A stretch of DNA of 64,000 nucleotides from JACCTU01 sp963848525 (GTDB lineage: Bacteria; Actinomycetota; Thermoleophilia; Gaiellales; Gaiellaceae). A program made the position numbers and the translations under genes. The DNA is taken from NCBI GenBank assembly GCA_963848525.1, contig CAWKDZ010000002.1, forward strand, positions 124,001-188,000, in the 5' to 3' direction. Below, one piece after another: positions 45,788 through 54,308 of this stretch (positions are counted from its first letter, which is position 1; the number at the start of each line of letters is the position of its first letter). The notes below the pieces were generated by a model. That model was given only the letters and a program-made list of their open reading frames with translations. It was not told the origin of the DNA and made no database searches.

Positions 45788-46342
45788 GTGAAGATCGGCG
45801 TTCTTGCCGTCCAGGGGAACTTCCGCGAGCACGCGGCGATGCTGCGTCGCCTCGGTGTCGACGCGGTCGAGGTTCGCAAGCCCGAGCAGCTCGACGGGCT
45901 CGACGGTCTCGTCATCCCCGGCGGGGAGTCGACGACGTTCATGCGCCTGATGCGCCTCTACGGGCTCGACGAGGCGGTGCGGCGGTTCGAGGCCCCGGTC
46001 CTCGGAACGTGCGCGGGGATGATCGTGCTCGACCGCGAGCACCTGGGGCTCGTCGACCTCGTCGTCGAGCGGAACGCGTACGGCCGGCAGGTCGCGAGCT
46101 TCGAGGCGGACCTGTCGCTCGCGGGTGACAACGACCCGCTGCGCGGCGTCTTCATCCGCGCGCCGCGCGTGCGCGAGCACGGGTCGGACGTCGAGGTGCT
46201 CGCCGAGCACGACGGCGAGCCCGTGCTGCTCCGCGACGGCCGGTTCCTCGTCGCGTCGTTCCACCCCGAGCTGACGGACGACACGCGCGTGCACGAGCGC
46301 TTCCTCGAGCTCGTGCGAGAGGAGACGGGTGTCCGGGCATAG
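45788..46342 (+). CDS. pdxT: Pyridoxal 5'-phosphate synthase glutaminase subunit PdxT
   Basis: PdxT releases ammonia from glutamine for PdxS. The 184-residue protein opens MKIGVLAVQGNFREHAAMLRRLG. It has LVIPGGESTTFMRL, the nucleophile Cys75 in VLGTCAGMIVL, RNAYGRQVASFEADL and the His/Glu pair in VASFHPELTDD. GTG 45788 lies seven bases after TGTAAT (45775-45780), so it has its own likely leaderless promoter. It overlaps the yebC start by 14 bases. Confidence 0.96.
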   Translation: MKIGVLAVQGNFREHAAMLRRLGVDAVEVRKPEQLDGLDGLVIPGGESTTFMRLMRLYGLDEAVRRFEAPVLGTCAGMIVLDREHLGLVDLVVERNAYGRQVASFEADLSLAGDNDPLRGVFIRAPRVREHGSDVEVLAEHDGEPVLLRDGRFLVASFHPELTDDTRVHERFLELVREETGVRA

Positions 46343-47084
46343 CAAGTGGTCGTCGATCAAGCACAAGAAGGGCGCCGCCGACGCGAAGCGCGGCCAGCTC
46401 TTCACCAAGCTCTCGCGCGCGATCATCGTCGCGGCCAGAGAGGGCGGCCCCGACCCGGCCGCCAACCTCTCGCTTCAGAACGCGATCGAGAAGGCGCGGT
46501 CGTACTCGATGCCGAAGGACAACATCGAGCGCGCGATCGCTCGCGGCTCGGGTGCCGACGCCGACGCCAGTGCGTTCGAGACGATCGTCTACGAGGGCTA
46601 CGCGCCGGGCGGCGTCGCGCTGATCGTCGAGGCGCTGACCGACAACCGCAACCGAACCGCGTCCGACGTCCGCCACCTCTTCTCGAAGCACGACGGCAAC
46701 CTCGGCGAGGCCGGTTCGGTGTCGTGGATGTTCGAGCGGCGCGGCGTGGTCGTGGTCGAGGGCTCCGCGGACGAAGACGAGCTGCTGCTCGCGGCGGCGG
46801 AGGGTGGGGCCGACGACGTCGAGCGCGACGGCTCGAGCTGGGAGGTCGTCTCCGCGCCCGAGAGCCTCAGCACGGTGCGCCAGGCGGTGGAGGCCGCCGG
46901 CTTCGCCGTCGAGTCGGCCGGCCTGACGATGGTTCCGAAGACGACGATCGGCGTCGAGGACGAAGGGCAGGCGAAGAAGATCCTGCGCCTGATCGACGGG
47001 CTCGAGGAGAACGACGACGTCCAGGAGGTCTACGCCAACTTCGACATCTCCGAGCGCGTGCTGGAGGAAGCCGCCACGACCTAA
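46329..47084 (+). CDS. yebC: YebC/PmpR-family protein
   Basis: The 251-residue protein has the family opening SGHSKWSSIKHKKGAADAKRGQLFTKLSRAIIVAAREGG, then NLSLQNAIEKARSYSMPKDNIERAI, YEGYAPGGVALIVEALTDNRNRTASDVRHLFSKHDGNLGE and the C-terminal NDDVQEVYANFDI. YebC proteins act as transcription regulators or help ribosomes through hard peptide stretches. GTG 46329 overlaps pdxT. The order yebC-ruvC-ruvA-ruvB is common in bacteria. Confidence 0.95.
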   Translation: MSGHSKWSSIKHKKGAADAKRGQLFTKLSRAIIVAAREGGPDPAANLSLQNAIEKARSYSMPKDNIERAIARGSGADADASAFETIVYEGYAPGGVALIVEALTDNRNRTASDVRHLFSKHDGNLGEAGSVSWMFERRGVVVVEGSADEDELLLAAAEGGADDVERDGSSWEVVSAPESLSTVRQAVEAAGFAVESAGLTMVPKTTIGVEDEGQAKKILRLIDGLEENDDVQEVYANFDISERVLEEAATT

Positions 47085-47182
47085 CGGACCTGTTCGGTCT
47101 CAGAGACGAATGAGTTTTGTCCACAGCCGGCCGTCGGGGACGCTCGACCCGGCCCCTCACTGTCTCCGCGTGAACGCCCTGA
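47085..47182 (+). repeat. Tandem duplication unit 1 upstream of ruvC
   Basis: The first of two 98-bp-spaced copies. The first 54 bases, starting CGGACCTGTTCGGTCTCAG, are identical in both. Each copy holds TTCGGTCTCAGAGACGAA, whose GTCTC/GAGAC arms form a dyad. Each ends with ACTGTCTCCGCGTGAA. In this copy GTG 47170 opens a 13-codon frame (MNALTDLFGLRDE) that stops in unit 2. Confidence 0.85.
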
Positions 47183-47273
47183 CGGACCTGTTCGGTCTCA
47201 GAGACGAATGAGTTTTGTCCACAGCCGGCCGTCGGGAACGTCCGACGCCGCCCCTACTGTCTCCGCGTGAAGG
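47183..47273 (+). repeat. Tandem duplication unit 2 with the ruvC start
   Basis: The second copy supplies TACTGT (47255-47260) and the ruvC GTG six bases later. Where unit 1 reads CCCCTCACTGT, unit 2 reads CCCCTACTGT, so only unit 2 carries a proper TACTGT hexamer at this spacing. The dyad TTCGGTCTCAGAGACGAA is present again at about 47191-47208, giving two equal sites 98 bases apart. Confidence 0.85.
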
Positions 47274-47758
47274 TCGTCGTCGGAATCGACCCAGGTACGG
47301 CTGCTTGCGGGTACGGGATCGTCCACGAAAGCGACGGGCGCCTCCGGGCGCTGGACTACGGCTGGTGGAAGACCGCCGCCGGCGAGGCGCCTGCGCGGCG
47401 CCTGAAGACGATCTTCGAGGGGGTCGCCGGGCTCATCGAGGAGCACGCTCCGGCTGCCGTCGTGCTCGAGGAGTCCTTCGTCGGCGCCGACGCCCGCATC
47501 GCGCTCTCGGTCGGACAGGCGCGGGGAGCCGTGCTCGTCGCGTCCGCCGTGGCCGGCGTCGACTGCGCTGAATACGCTCCGGCCCGGATCAAGCAGGCCG
47601 TCTGCGGCTACGGGCGCGCCGAGAAGGCGCAGATGCAGCGGATGGTGCAGATGATCCTCGCCCTGCCCGCCGAGCCGAAGCCGACGCACGCCGCCGACGC
47701 GCTCGCGGTCGCGATCTGCCACCTGCTCGCGTCGCCGCTCCTGCGGGTGTCCGCGTGA
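47267..47758 (+). CDS. ruvC: Holliday junction endonuclease RuvC
   Basis: RuvC cuts Holliday junctions in recombination repair with RuvAB. The 163-residue protein opens VVVGIDPGTAACGYGIV (first catalytic Asp). It has VVLEESFVGADARIALSVGQARGAVLVA (Glu), IKQAVCGYGRAEKAQMQRMVQMIL and the last acidic residues in HAADALAVAICH. GTG 47267 is supported by TACTGT six bases upstream. The stop overlaps ruvA by four bases. Confidence 0.96.
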   Translation: MKVVVGIDPGTAACGYGIVHESDGRLRALDYGWWKTAAGEAPARRLKTIFEGVAGLIEEHAPAAVVLEESFVGADARIALSVGQARGAVLVASAVAGVDCAEYAPARIKQAVCGYGRAEKAQMQRMVQMILALPAEPKPTHAADALAVAICHLLASPLLRVSA

Positions 47759-48300
47759 TCGCCCGCCTGCGCGGCAAGCCGGTCGCCCGCACGCCCGACG
47801 GGCTCGTGCTCGACGTCGCCGGGGTCGGCTACCTCGTCCAGGCGACGCCTGCGGCCGCGTCCAAGCGCGGCGAGGAGATCACCGTCGAGACGTACCTGCA
47901 CGTCCGCGAGGACGTCCTCCAGCTCTACGGCTTCGCCGACGCCGCCGAGCGCGAGCTGTTCGTGCAGCTGCTCGGCGTCAACGGCGTCGGCCCGAAGGTC
48001 GCGCTCGCGATCGTGTCCGGCTCGCGGCCCGCCGAGCTGAAGCGCGCGATCGTGCGCGAGGACGTCGCGCGCTTTCAGGCGATCCCAGGGATCGGCCGCA
48101 AGACGGCCGAGCGGATCGTGCTCGAGCTCAAGAACGCCGTCACCGCCGACGGCTCCTCGCCGCAGGACGAGCTCGTTGCGCGCGACGCGCTCGTCGAGCT
48201 CGGCTGGAGCCTCGTCGACGCCGAGCGGGCGCTCGCCGAGGTCGACGACGACCTGCCGGTAGAGGAACAGGTACGCCAGGCGCTGAAGAAGGCGGCATGA
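47755..48300 (+). CDS. ruvA: Holliday junction branch migration protein RuvA
   Basis: The 181-residue protein has the OB-fold start MIARLRGKPVARTPDGLVLDVAGVGYLVQ and two helix-hairpin-helix motifs (LLGVNGVGPKVALAIVS, FQAIPGIGRKTAERIVLELK). The RuvB-contacting C-terminal domain is DALVELGWSLVDAERALAEV. It tetramerises on Holliday junctions and loads RuvB. GTG 47755 overlaps the ruvC stop and the stop overlaps ruvB (ATGA). Confidence 0.96.
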   Translation: MIARLRGKPVARTPDGLVLDVAGVGYLVQATPAAASKRGEEITVETYLHVREDVLQLYGFADAAERELFVQLLGVNGVGPKVALAIVSGSRPAELKRAIVREDVARFQAIPGIGRKTAERIVLELKNAVTADGSSPQDELVARDALVELGWSLVDAERALAEVDDDLPVEEQVRQALKKAA

Positions 48301-49307
48301 CGTCGACCCAGTTCCTCGCGCCCGCGGTGCGGCCGGACGAGGACGAGCTCGACCGCACGCTCCGCCCGCGCCGGCTCGACGACTTCGTCGGCCAGGAGCG
48401 CGTCAAGGAGCAGCTCGCGATCGCGCTCGACGCGGCGAAGGCGCGCGGCGAGGCGCTCGACCACGTCCTGCTCGTCGGCCCGCCGGGACTGGGCAAGACG
48501 AGTCTCGCGTTCATCGTCCGCGAGGAGCTCGGTGTCGGCATCCGCACGGTCGCCGGCCCGGCCCTCGAGCGCAAGGGCGACATGGCCGCGATCCTGACGA
48601 GCCTCGAGGAGCGCGACGTCCTCTTCGTCGACGAGATCCACCGTCTCAACCGCGCGGTCGAGGAGATCCTCTACCCGGCCCTCGAGGACTTCCGGCTCGA
48701 CATCGTCGTCGGCCAGGGGCCTGCCGCACGCACGCTCACGCTCGACCTGCCCCCGTTCACGCTCGTCGGCGCGACCACGCGCACGGGTCTCCTCACCTCA
48801 CCGCTCCGCGACCGGTTCGGGATGACGTTCCGGCTCGACTACTACGGCGCGGAGGACCTGGCGCGCATCGTGCGCCGCTCGGCCCGGATTCTCGGCGTCG
48901 AGGTCGCGGACGCCGCGGCGACCGAGATCGCCGGACGCTCGCGCGGGACCCCACGGATTGCGAACCGGATCCTTCGCCGCGTGCGCGACGTCGCGGAGGT
49001 GCGGCACCAGGGCGTCGTCACGGCCGAGATCGCCGCCGAGGCGCTGACGCTGCTGGAGGTCGACCGGGAGGGGCTCGAACGCACCGACCGCGAGCTGTTG
49101 CGCGCGATCGTCGAGAAGTTCAGCGGCGGTCCCGTCGGGCTCTCGACCCTCGCCGTCGCGCTCGGCGAGGAGCCGGACACCGTCGAGGACGTCTATGAAC
49201 CGTTCCTGCTCCAGCTCGGCTTCATCCAGCGGACGCCGCGCGGACGGATCGTGACCGACCGCGGCCGTGAGCACGTCGGCGCGACGGCCGGCGAACGCCT
49301 CTTCTAG
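48297..49307 (+). CDS. ruvB: Holliday junction branch migration ATPase RuvB
   Basis: The 336-residue AAA+ motor has LRPRRLDDFVGQERVKEQL, Walker A GPPGLGKT at 61-68 and Walker B VLFVDEIHRLNRAVEEILYPALEDF. Sensor VGATTRTGLLTSPLRDRFG and the winged helix with LLRAIVEKFSGGPVGLSTLAVALGEEPDTVEDVYEPFLLQLGFIQRTPRGR follow. All functional motifs are intact. Its stop overlaps the next start by one base. Confidence 0.97.
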   Translation: MTSTQFLAPAVRPDEDELDRTLRPRRLDDFVGQERVKEQLAIALDAAKARGEALDHVLLVGPPGLGKTSLAFIVREELGVGIRTVAGPALERKGDMAAILTSLEERDVLFVDEIHRLNRAVEEILYPALEDFRLDIVVGQGPAARTLTLDLPPFTLVGATTRTGLLTSPLRDRFGMTFRLDYYGAEDLARIVRRSARILGVEVADAAATEIAGRSRGTPRIANRILRRVRDVAEVRHQGVVTAEIAAEALTLLEVDREGLERTDRELLRAIVEKFSGGPVGLSTLAVALGEEPDTVEDVYEPFLLQLGFIQRTPRGRIVTDRGREHVGATAGERLF

Positions 49308-49618
49308 TGCCCGAGGTCTGGGTCCCCGGGGCCGCGGGCCCGCTCGACCAGTTCGTCGAGCGCCTGCATCGGCGCATCGCCGAGTTCGCGAGCAAGCACA
49401 AGCTCACGGACGCCGCTGTCGAGGTCGAGCTCTCCGACGGTGCGCTGATCCCGGTCGCCGCGATCTCGCCCGAGCCGGGCTACGGCTTCATCACCCTCTG
49501 CCCGCACGGCGACGAGCCGGCGGAGCTGATCGTCCCGATCGGCGCCGTGCGCGAGATCCGGCTCGGTGTCCCCGAGCCGGATCGCGCGCGTTTCGGTTTC
49601 TCGCTTCCGTCCGAGTAG
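49307..49618 (+). CDS. Conserved hypothetical protein after ruvB
   Basis: The 103-residue protein opens MPEVWVPGAAGPLDQFVERLHRRIAEFASKHKLTDAAVEVELSDGAL. It continues with strands that include LCPHGDEPAELIVPIGAVREIRLG. No named domain is recognised. GTG 49307 overlaps the ruvB stop, so it is made from the ruv operon. It is convergent with the CHRD gene, two bases away. Confidence 0.72.
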   Translation: MPEVWVPGAAGPLDQFVERLHRRIAEFASKHKLTDAAVEVELSDGALIPVAAISPEPGYGFITLCPHGDEPAELIVPIGAVREIRLGVPEPDRARFGFSLPSE

Positions 49619-49620
49619 CG

Positions 49621-50616
49621 CTACCCGAGCTGCGCCCGCACCGCTCCGCCCGGGAAGTCCCGGGTGTGCACGTTGACGTAGAACGCCGCCGGGTTGGTCC
49701 CGATCTCGTTCACGAGCTCCTGCGGAGTGAGCGTGCAGCCGCTCGAGACTCCGTTCGCGCCCGGTGCGTCCATCTGAACGAGGATCCCGCCCGCCGCCGT
49801 TCGCGCGCCGCGGTGGATGTGCGTTCCGACCGACGGCAGCTGGATGTTCTGCACGCGCACGCGATAGCAGACGTACCCCGCCCGCAGGCGGATGATCGCC
49901 GTGCCGGCGCCGTCGGCGTCTCCGAGGTTGCACACGCCTGCCGCGTTGCACTCCGCGGCGCCCGTCATCGCAACGGTGATCGTGCGACCGGCGGCGTCCG
50001 AATCGGTTCCCGCGAGCTGCCCGCGAACCGCGCCGCCGGGGAAGTCGGACGTGTGCACGTTGACGTAGTAGAGCGCGCGGTTCGCGAGGATCTGCGAGAC
50101 GATCGCGCGCGACACGTTCACGCAGCCGCTCGCGTCGCCCTCGGCGTCGGGCGCCCGCAGCGGCACGACGATCGGACCCGCCTCGCCCGCGCCGCCGCGG
50201 TGGATGTGCGCGGCCGCGGCCGGGAGCGTGATGTTCGTGGCCTCGATCGTGAAGCAGAGCTGGCCCTGACCGCGGCGAACGCGGACGACGGCCTCGCCGG
50301 TGCCGACGGGATCGCCCGCCGGGACCTCGACCTCGCCGGTCAGCACCGTCCGCAGCGCCGTTCCACCGGCGTTGGCGGTCAGCAGCGAGCGCGGACAGGC
50401 TCCGCGCGGCGCGGGAATGATGTCGGCGGCGTGGCGCAGGTGGCGACTCTGCTGCGCGGCGCTCACGCGGAGCTTCACGTAGGGCCGCGACGCGGACGAC
50501 GTCCGGTGGCAGACGGCGCGGGTCGTCGCCTCGGCGGAGTCGCTCCGCGCCTGGGCGGTCGCGAGCGGCACGGTCGCCACGACGGCTCCGACGAGCAATG
50601 CGAGCAAACGCTTCAA
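49621..50616 (-). CDS. Secreted protein with two CHRD domains
   Basis: The 331-residue protein starts with a signal peptide (KRLLALLVGAVVATVPLATAQA). A short Cys-containing region follows, then two CHRD domains: the first with VPAGDPVGTGEAVVRVRRGQGQLCFTIE and AAAHIHRGGAGEAGPIVVPL, the second with AGTAIIRLRAGYVCYRVRVQ and GTHIHRGARTAAGGILVQM. Each ends YVNVHT.DFPGGAVR.QL. CHRD domains are beta-rich and occur in chordin and many secreted bacterial proteins; their ligand here is unknown. TTG 50616 follows GAGGAGGGG. Confidence 0.88.
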   Translation of the reverse strand: MKRLLALLVGAVVATVPLATAQARSDSAEATTRAVCHRTSSASRPYVKLRVSAAQQSRHLRHAADIIPAPRGACPRSLLTANAGGTALRTVLTGEVEVPAGDPVGTGEAVVRVRRGQGQLCFTIEATNITLPAAAAHIHRGGAGEAGPIVVPLRAPDAEGDASGCVNVSRAIVSQILANRALYYVNVHTSDFPGGAVRGQLAGTDSDAAGRTITVAMTGAAECNAAGVCNLGDADGAGTAIIRLRAGYVCYRVRVQNIQLPSVGTHIHRGARTAAGGILVQMDAPGANGVSSGCTLTPQELVNEIGTNPAAFYVNVHTRDFPGGAVRAQLG

Positions 50617-50673
50617 GGTCCCCTCCTCAATCGTGTCTTTCGAGGACCTACGGGAGGCGGCAGAGGGCGGTTT

Positions 50674-51129
50674 TCAGCGGCGGAACTGGAGCTCGTGCCA
50701 GCTCGGCACGGGGGCGAGCTCGAGCAGCGCGCGACCGCCGTTCGGGTCGCGGTAGCCGAAGTCGGCCGCGACCTCGTCCCAGGCGACCTCGAGCAGGCCC
50801 TCCTTGACCCGGTGGTCGAGCCAGGCGCCGCGGAAGACGAGCTTGCGCAGCCAGTAGACGAGCGACTCGCCCTCGACGAGTGAGATCCGCTCCCAGTGGC
50901 GCACGAGGTAGTGGCCGAGCGCGCTCCGGGGGTCGCCGATGCGGCCGTCGGCCGTCAGCTCGACGAGGTCGGCGGTCTCGTCCTCGTCCAGCTCGTTCCC
51001 GCTCACGAGCCCGAGCCTGACCGCGGCGGCGGTGACGCGCTCCTCGAAGTCCTCGGCGTTGAACTCGAACCGGTAGCCCAGGAACTCCACGCCATAGTCG
51101 TCGCCCGACGAGTAGTTCGCCTCTGCCAC
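50674..51129 (-). CDS. Conserved hypothetical protein (151 aa)
   Basis: The acidic soluble product opens MAEANYSSGDDYGVEFLGYRFEFNAEDFEERVTAAAVRLGL. It contains ADLVELTADGRIGDPRSALGHYLVRHWERISLVEGESLVYWLRKLVFRGAWLDHRVKEGLLEVAWDEVAADFGY. No family is recognised. GTG 51129 lies seven bases from TATCCT (51142-51137) without Shine-Dalgarno, a strong leaderless pattern. It is divergent from the 64-residue membrane protein gene, with 26 bases between. Confidence 0.7.
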   Translation of the reverse strand: MAEANYSSGDDYGVEFLGYRFEFNAEDFEERVTAAAVRLGLVSGNELDEDETADLVELTADGRIGDPRSALGHYLVRHWERISLVEGESLVYWLRKLVFRGAWLDHRVKEGLLEVAWDEVAADFGYRDPNGGRALLELAPVPSWHELQFRR

Positions 51130-51155
51130 GGGCCTGAGGATAGCCTTGCGCCTCG

Positions 51156-51350
51156 GTGTCGCTGCGCACGCTCGCGCTGTCGGCCGCGCTCTGCGCGGCG
51201 CTGATCGTGGGGGGTCGCTACCTCTTCGACATCTCGTGGGAGAGCGCGTTCGTGCTCGCGCCGCTGTTCGTGCTCTGCGCGGGCGCGATCGCCTTCCTCG
51301 TTCTGCTCTGGACGAAGGTGATCCGCGACTCGGTCCGGGGCCGCGGCTAG
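51156..51350 (+). CDS. Small two-span membrane protein (64 aa)
   Basis: The protein has two hydrophobic helices (LALSAALCAALIVGGRYLF and AFVLAPLFVLCAGAIAFLVLLW) and a basic end (TKVIRDSVRGRG). Function is unknown. GTG 51156 follows TAGCCT (51141-51146) by nine bases, which overlaps the -10 of the divergent gene on the other strand. It ends four bases into the convergent oxidase gene. Confidence 0.6.
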   Translation: MSLRTLALSAALCAALIVGGRYLFDISWESAFVLAPLFVLCAGAIAFLVLLWTKVIRDSVRGRG

Positions 51351-52413
51351 GAGGCCGCCCGTCCCACATGCTCGCGGCGCACGTCCGCGGGCGACGGGCA
51401 GCCGCAGAGCGCCAGCGCGAGCGCGACCTCGTCGCGGAGCAGCGTGAGCACGCGCTCGACCCCGTCCGCGCCGTCGACCGCCAGCCCCCAGAGCGGCGCT
51501 CGGCCGGCGAGCACCGCCTGCGCCCCCAGCGCGAGGGCCTTGACGACGTCGGTGCCCCGCCGGATCCCGCCGTCCAGCAGGACCTCCGCGCGCCCGTCGA
51601 CCGCCTCGACGACCTCCGGCAGCGCGTCGAGCGTCGCGGCGACGCCGTCGAGCTGCCTGCCGCCGTGGTTCGAGACGACGATCCCCTCGGCCCCCGCCGC
51701 GCAGGCGAGCTCGGCGTCCTCGGCGGTCAGGAGCCCCTTGACCACGAGCGGGAGCTCGGTCACCGAGCGGAGCCAGTCGAGGTCCTTCCACGTCAGGGTC
51801 TTGTCGACGAGCCAGCTGATCTGTTCCGGCGTCACGCCCCGCTCTCGGCCAGCGCGGAGAAGGCGGGGACGGCGACGTCGTCTGCAAGCCCGAACCCCGT
51901 GCGCAAGTCGCGCTCGCGGCGCCCGAGCTCGGGCAGGTCGACGGTGAGCACCACCGCGCGATAGCCGGCGGCCTCCGCGCGCTCGACCATGTCGCGGACG
52001 ACGCCGCGGTCGGTCGACCAGTAGAGCTGGAACCAGCGTGCGCCGCCGGGCGCAGCGGACGCGACCTCCTCGATCGTCGCGGTCGCCGCGGTCGAGAGGC
52101 ACATGATCGTCCCGGCCGCAGCGGCTCCGCGCGCGGTCGCGAGCTCACCTTCGGGGTGCGCCGCCCGCTGGAACGCCGTCGGCGCGACGAGCACCGGCAG
52201 GGCGATCTCCGTCCCCAGCGCCGTCGTCGCGGTCGACGTCTCTCCGACGTCGACCAGCATCCGGGGCCGCAGCACCCAGCGCCGGAACGCGGCGAGGTTC
52301 TCGGCGAGCGTCCACTCGTCGTTCGCGCCGCCGGCGTAGTAGCCGAACGCGCCGGGCTCGAGCTTTTCCTCCGCCGCGCGCTCGTAGTCCCAGACGTTCA
52401 GCAGCTCGGACAC
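51347..52413 (-). CDS. FMN-dependent alpha-hydroxy-acid oxidase/dehydrogenase, one frameshift
   Basis: Corrected for one missing base the protein has 355 residues. It has FGYYAGGANDEWTLAENLAAFRRWVLRPRML, then PVLVAPTAFQRAAHPEGELATARGAAAAGTIMCLSTAAT, WFQLYWSTDRGVVRDMVERAEAAGYRAVVLTVDLP and LPLVVKGLLTAEDAELACAAGAEGIVVSNHGGRQLDG (catalytic His and Arg). VLLDGGIRRGTDVVKALALGAQAVLAGRAPLWGLA follows. This is the lactate/glycolate oxidase family, closest in pattern to lactate 2-monooxygenase-like enzymes. The frame breaks at 51835-51842 in a run of C (G on the coding strand), between ALAESG and VTPEQISW. Confidence 0.87.
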
Positions 52414-52460
52414 GGCCTGAACCTAACGCCGTCCGACGCCCTCCGTACGGTGGTCGCGCG

Positions 52461-54308
52461 ATGCAACAGGGCAGCTGGACGATCCGTCCCTGCCCGCACG
52501 GTGAGGCGAGCGCCCTCGCGGCGGCGCTCGGGATCGGCTGGGTCACTGCCAGCGTCCTCGTCCGGCGCGGGTTCGGCGACCCCGAGGCGGCGCGTGCGTT
52601 CCTCGCCGCCGAGCCGCCGCGCCACGACGCGAGCCTGCTCGGCGACACCGCGGCCGCGTGTGACCGGATCCGCACGGCGATCGCCGCCGGGGAGCGCGTC
52701 TGCGTGCACGGCGACTACGACGTCGACGGCATCTGCGCGACCGCGCTCGCGGTCATGTGCCTGCGCGAGCTCGGGGCGAACGTCGAGTGGCACCTGCCCA
52801 GCCGTTTCGACGAAGGCTACGGGGTGGCTGGCGAGACGCTTGCGCGCCTGGCGGAGGACGGCGTCTCGCTCGTGCTGACTGTCGACTGCGGGATCACCGC
52901 CGTCGACGAGGTCGCGGAGGCTCGCCGGCTCGGGCTCGACGTGATCGTCACCGACCACCACCGGCCTGGCGAGGCGCTGCCCGACTGCCCGATTGTGGCG
53001 ACGCGGCCGTCGCGGTACCCGTTCCCCGAGCTGTGCGGCACAGGCGTCGCGTACAAGCTGCTCGCCGCGCTCGGAGCCGACGTCGACCGCCACCTCGACC
53101 TGGTCGCGCTGGCCACGATCGCCGACGTCGTCCCGCTGCTCGACGAGAATCGCGCGCTCGCGGCGGCGGGGCTCCGCGCGCTCGCCCGCACGCAGAAGCC
53201 CGGGCTGCAGGCACTGATGCGTGCGGCACGCGTCGATCCGGCCGCCGTCGACACGGGCGCCGTCGGTTTCCGGCTGGCACCACGCATCAACGCGGCCGGA
53301 CGGCTCGGCCACCCCGCAGAGGCGCTCGAGCTGCTGCTCACGGAAGATCGTGACGAGGCTGCGCGCCTCGCCTCCAAGCTCGAGGAGCTCAACCGCGAAC
53401 GGCAGGCGGTCGAGGACCGGATCGTCCGCGAGGCAGTCGCGAAGGTCGGCGAGTGGTCGGAGGCCGAACAGCGGCAACGCGCCTACGTCCTCGCAGACGA
53501 AGGCTGGCACCAAGGAGTGATTGGGATCGTCGCGTCGCGGCTCGTGGAGCGGTTCCACCGGCCGGTCGTGATGATCGCCGGCGGCGACGGCGAGTGGAAA
53601 GGCTCGGGCCGGTCGGTCTCGGCGTTCGACCTACACGCGGGGCTGGCCTCGTGCGCGGCGCACCTCGAGCGCTTCGGCGGTCACCGTGCGGCGGCAGGCC
53701 TCTCGATCCGGCCGGATCGGATCGACGCGTTCGCCCGCGACTTCGCGGCCTATGCCGGCGAGCGGCTGGTCGAAGAAGACCTGCGTCCGGTCACGCACGT
53801 CGACGCCGTCCTGCCCGCGAAGACCGTCCCGACGTTGGAGCTCTGCGAGGAGCTCGCCGGGCTCGCGCCGTTCGGCCTCGGGAATCCCGAGATCACGCTG
53901 CTCGCCGAGAGCTGCGAGCTGCGCGACCTCGCGACGGTCGGCGAGGGCAAGCATCTGCGGTTCCGCGTTCGCGGCGGCGGCGCGATCGCGTTCGGCCTCG
54001 GCGGCCAGCTCGACCGCTATCGCGCCGACGGACGCTTCGACGTGGCGTTCCGGCTCGAGGCGAACCAGTGGAACGGGACCGTGGCCCCGCAGCTCGTCGT
54101 CCGCCGCATCTTCGACGCGAACCCGGGCTACGAAGGCTTGCGCGCCTGGCTCGTCGAGGAGTTCCGGAAGGAGAGCGAGCGGGACGCCGCCGCGCAGGAG
54201 ATCTTCGACGAGCTCGGGCTCGCTGCCGGCTCCGGGCCGCGCAGCCTGCTCGAGTCCGAGCGCTTCCGCGCGCTGCTCGAAGAGCCGGCGCTCGCGCGGG
54301 CTGCGTGA
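52461..54308 (+). CDS. recJ: Single-strand-specific 5'-3' exonuclease RecJ
   Basis: The 615-residue protein has the DHH phosphoesterase motifs: VHGDYDVDGICATAL, then LTVDCGITA and IVTDHHRPGEALPDC, with LGTLADVVPL-type DLVALATIADVVPLLDEN. APRINAAGRLGHPAEALELLLT follows. The DHHA1 region is KGSGRSVSAFDLHAGLASCAAHLERFGGHRAAAGLSI, and an OB-like C-terminus completes it. RecJ works in recombination and mismatch repair. ATG 52461 is nine bases after TACGGT. The last four bases overlap the acetyltransferase gene. Confidence 0.95.
   Translation: MQQGSWTIRPCPHGEASALAAALGIGWVTASVLVRRGFGDPEAARAFLAAEPPRHDASLLGDTAAACDRIRTAIAAGERVCVHGDYDVDGICATALAVMCLRELGANVEWHLPSRFDEGYGVAGETLARLAEDGVSLVLTVDCGITAVDEVAEARRLGLDVIVTDHHRPGEALPDCPIVATRPSRYPFPELCGTGVAYKLLAALGADVDRHLDLVALATIADVVPLLDENRALAAAGLRALARTQKPGLQALMRAARVDPAAVDTGAVGFRLAPRINAAGRLGHPAEALELLLTEDRDEAARLASKLEELNRERQAVEDRIVREAVAKVGEWSEAEQRQRAYVLADEGWHQGVIGIVASRLVERFHRPVVMIAGGDGEWKGSGRSVSAFDLHAGLASCAAHLERFGGHRAAAGLSIRPDRIDAFARDFAAYAGERLVEEDLRPVTHVDAVLPAKTVPTLELCEELAGLAPFGLGNPEITLLAESCELRDLATVGEGKHLRFRVRGGGAIAFGLGGQLDRYRADGRFDVAFRLEANQWNGTVAPQLVVRRIFDANPGYEGLRAWLVEEFRKESERDAAAQEIFDELGLAAGSGPRSLLESERFRALLEEPALARAA

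Noticed and set aside
47085..47273. CRISPR-like array
   Set aside because: There are only two units, they are 98 bases apart, and they lack spacers and nearby cas genes; this is a tandem duplication.
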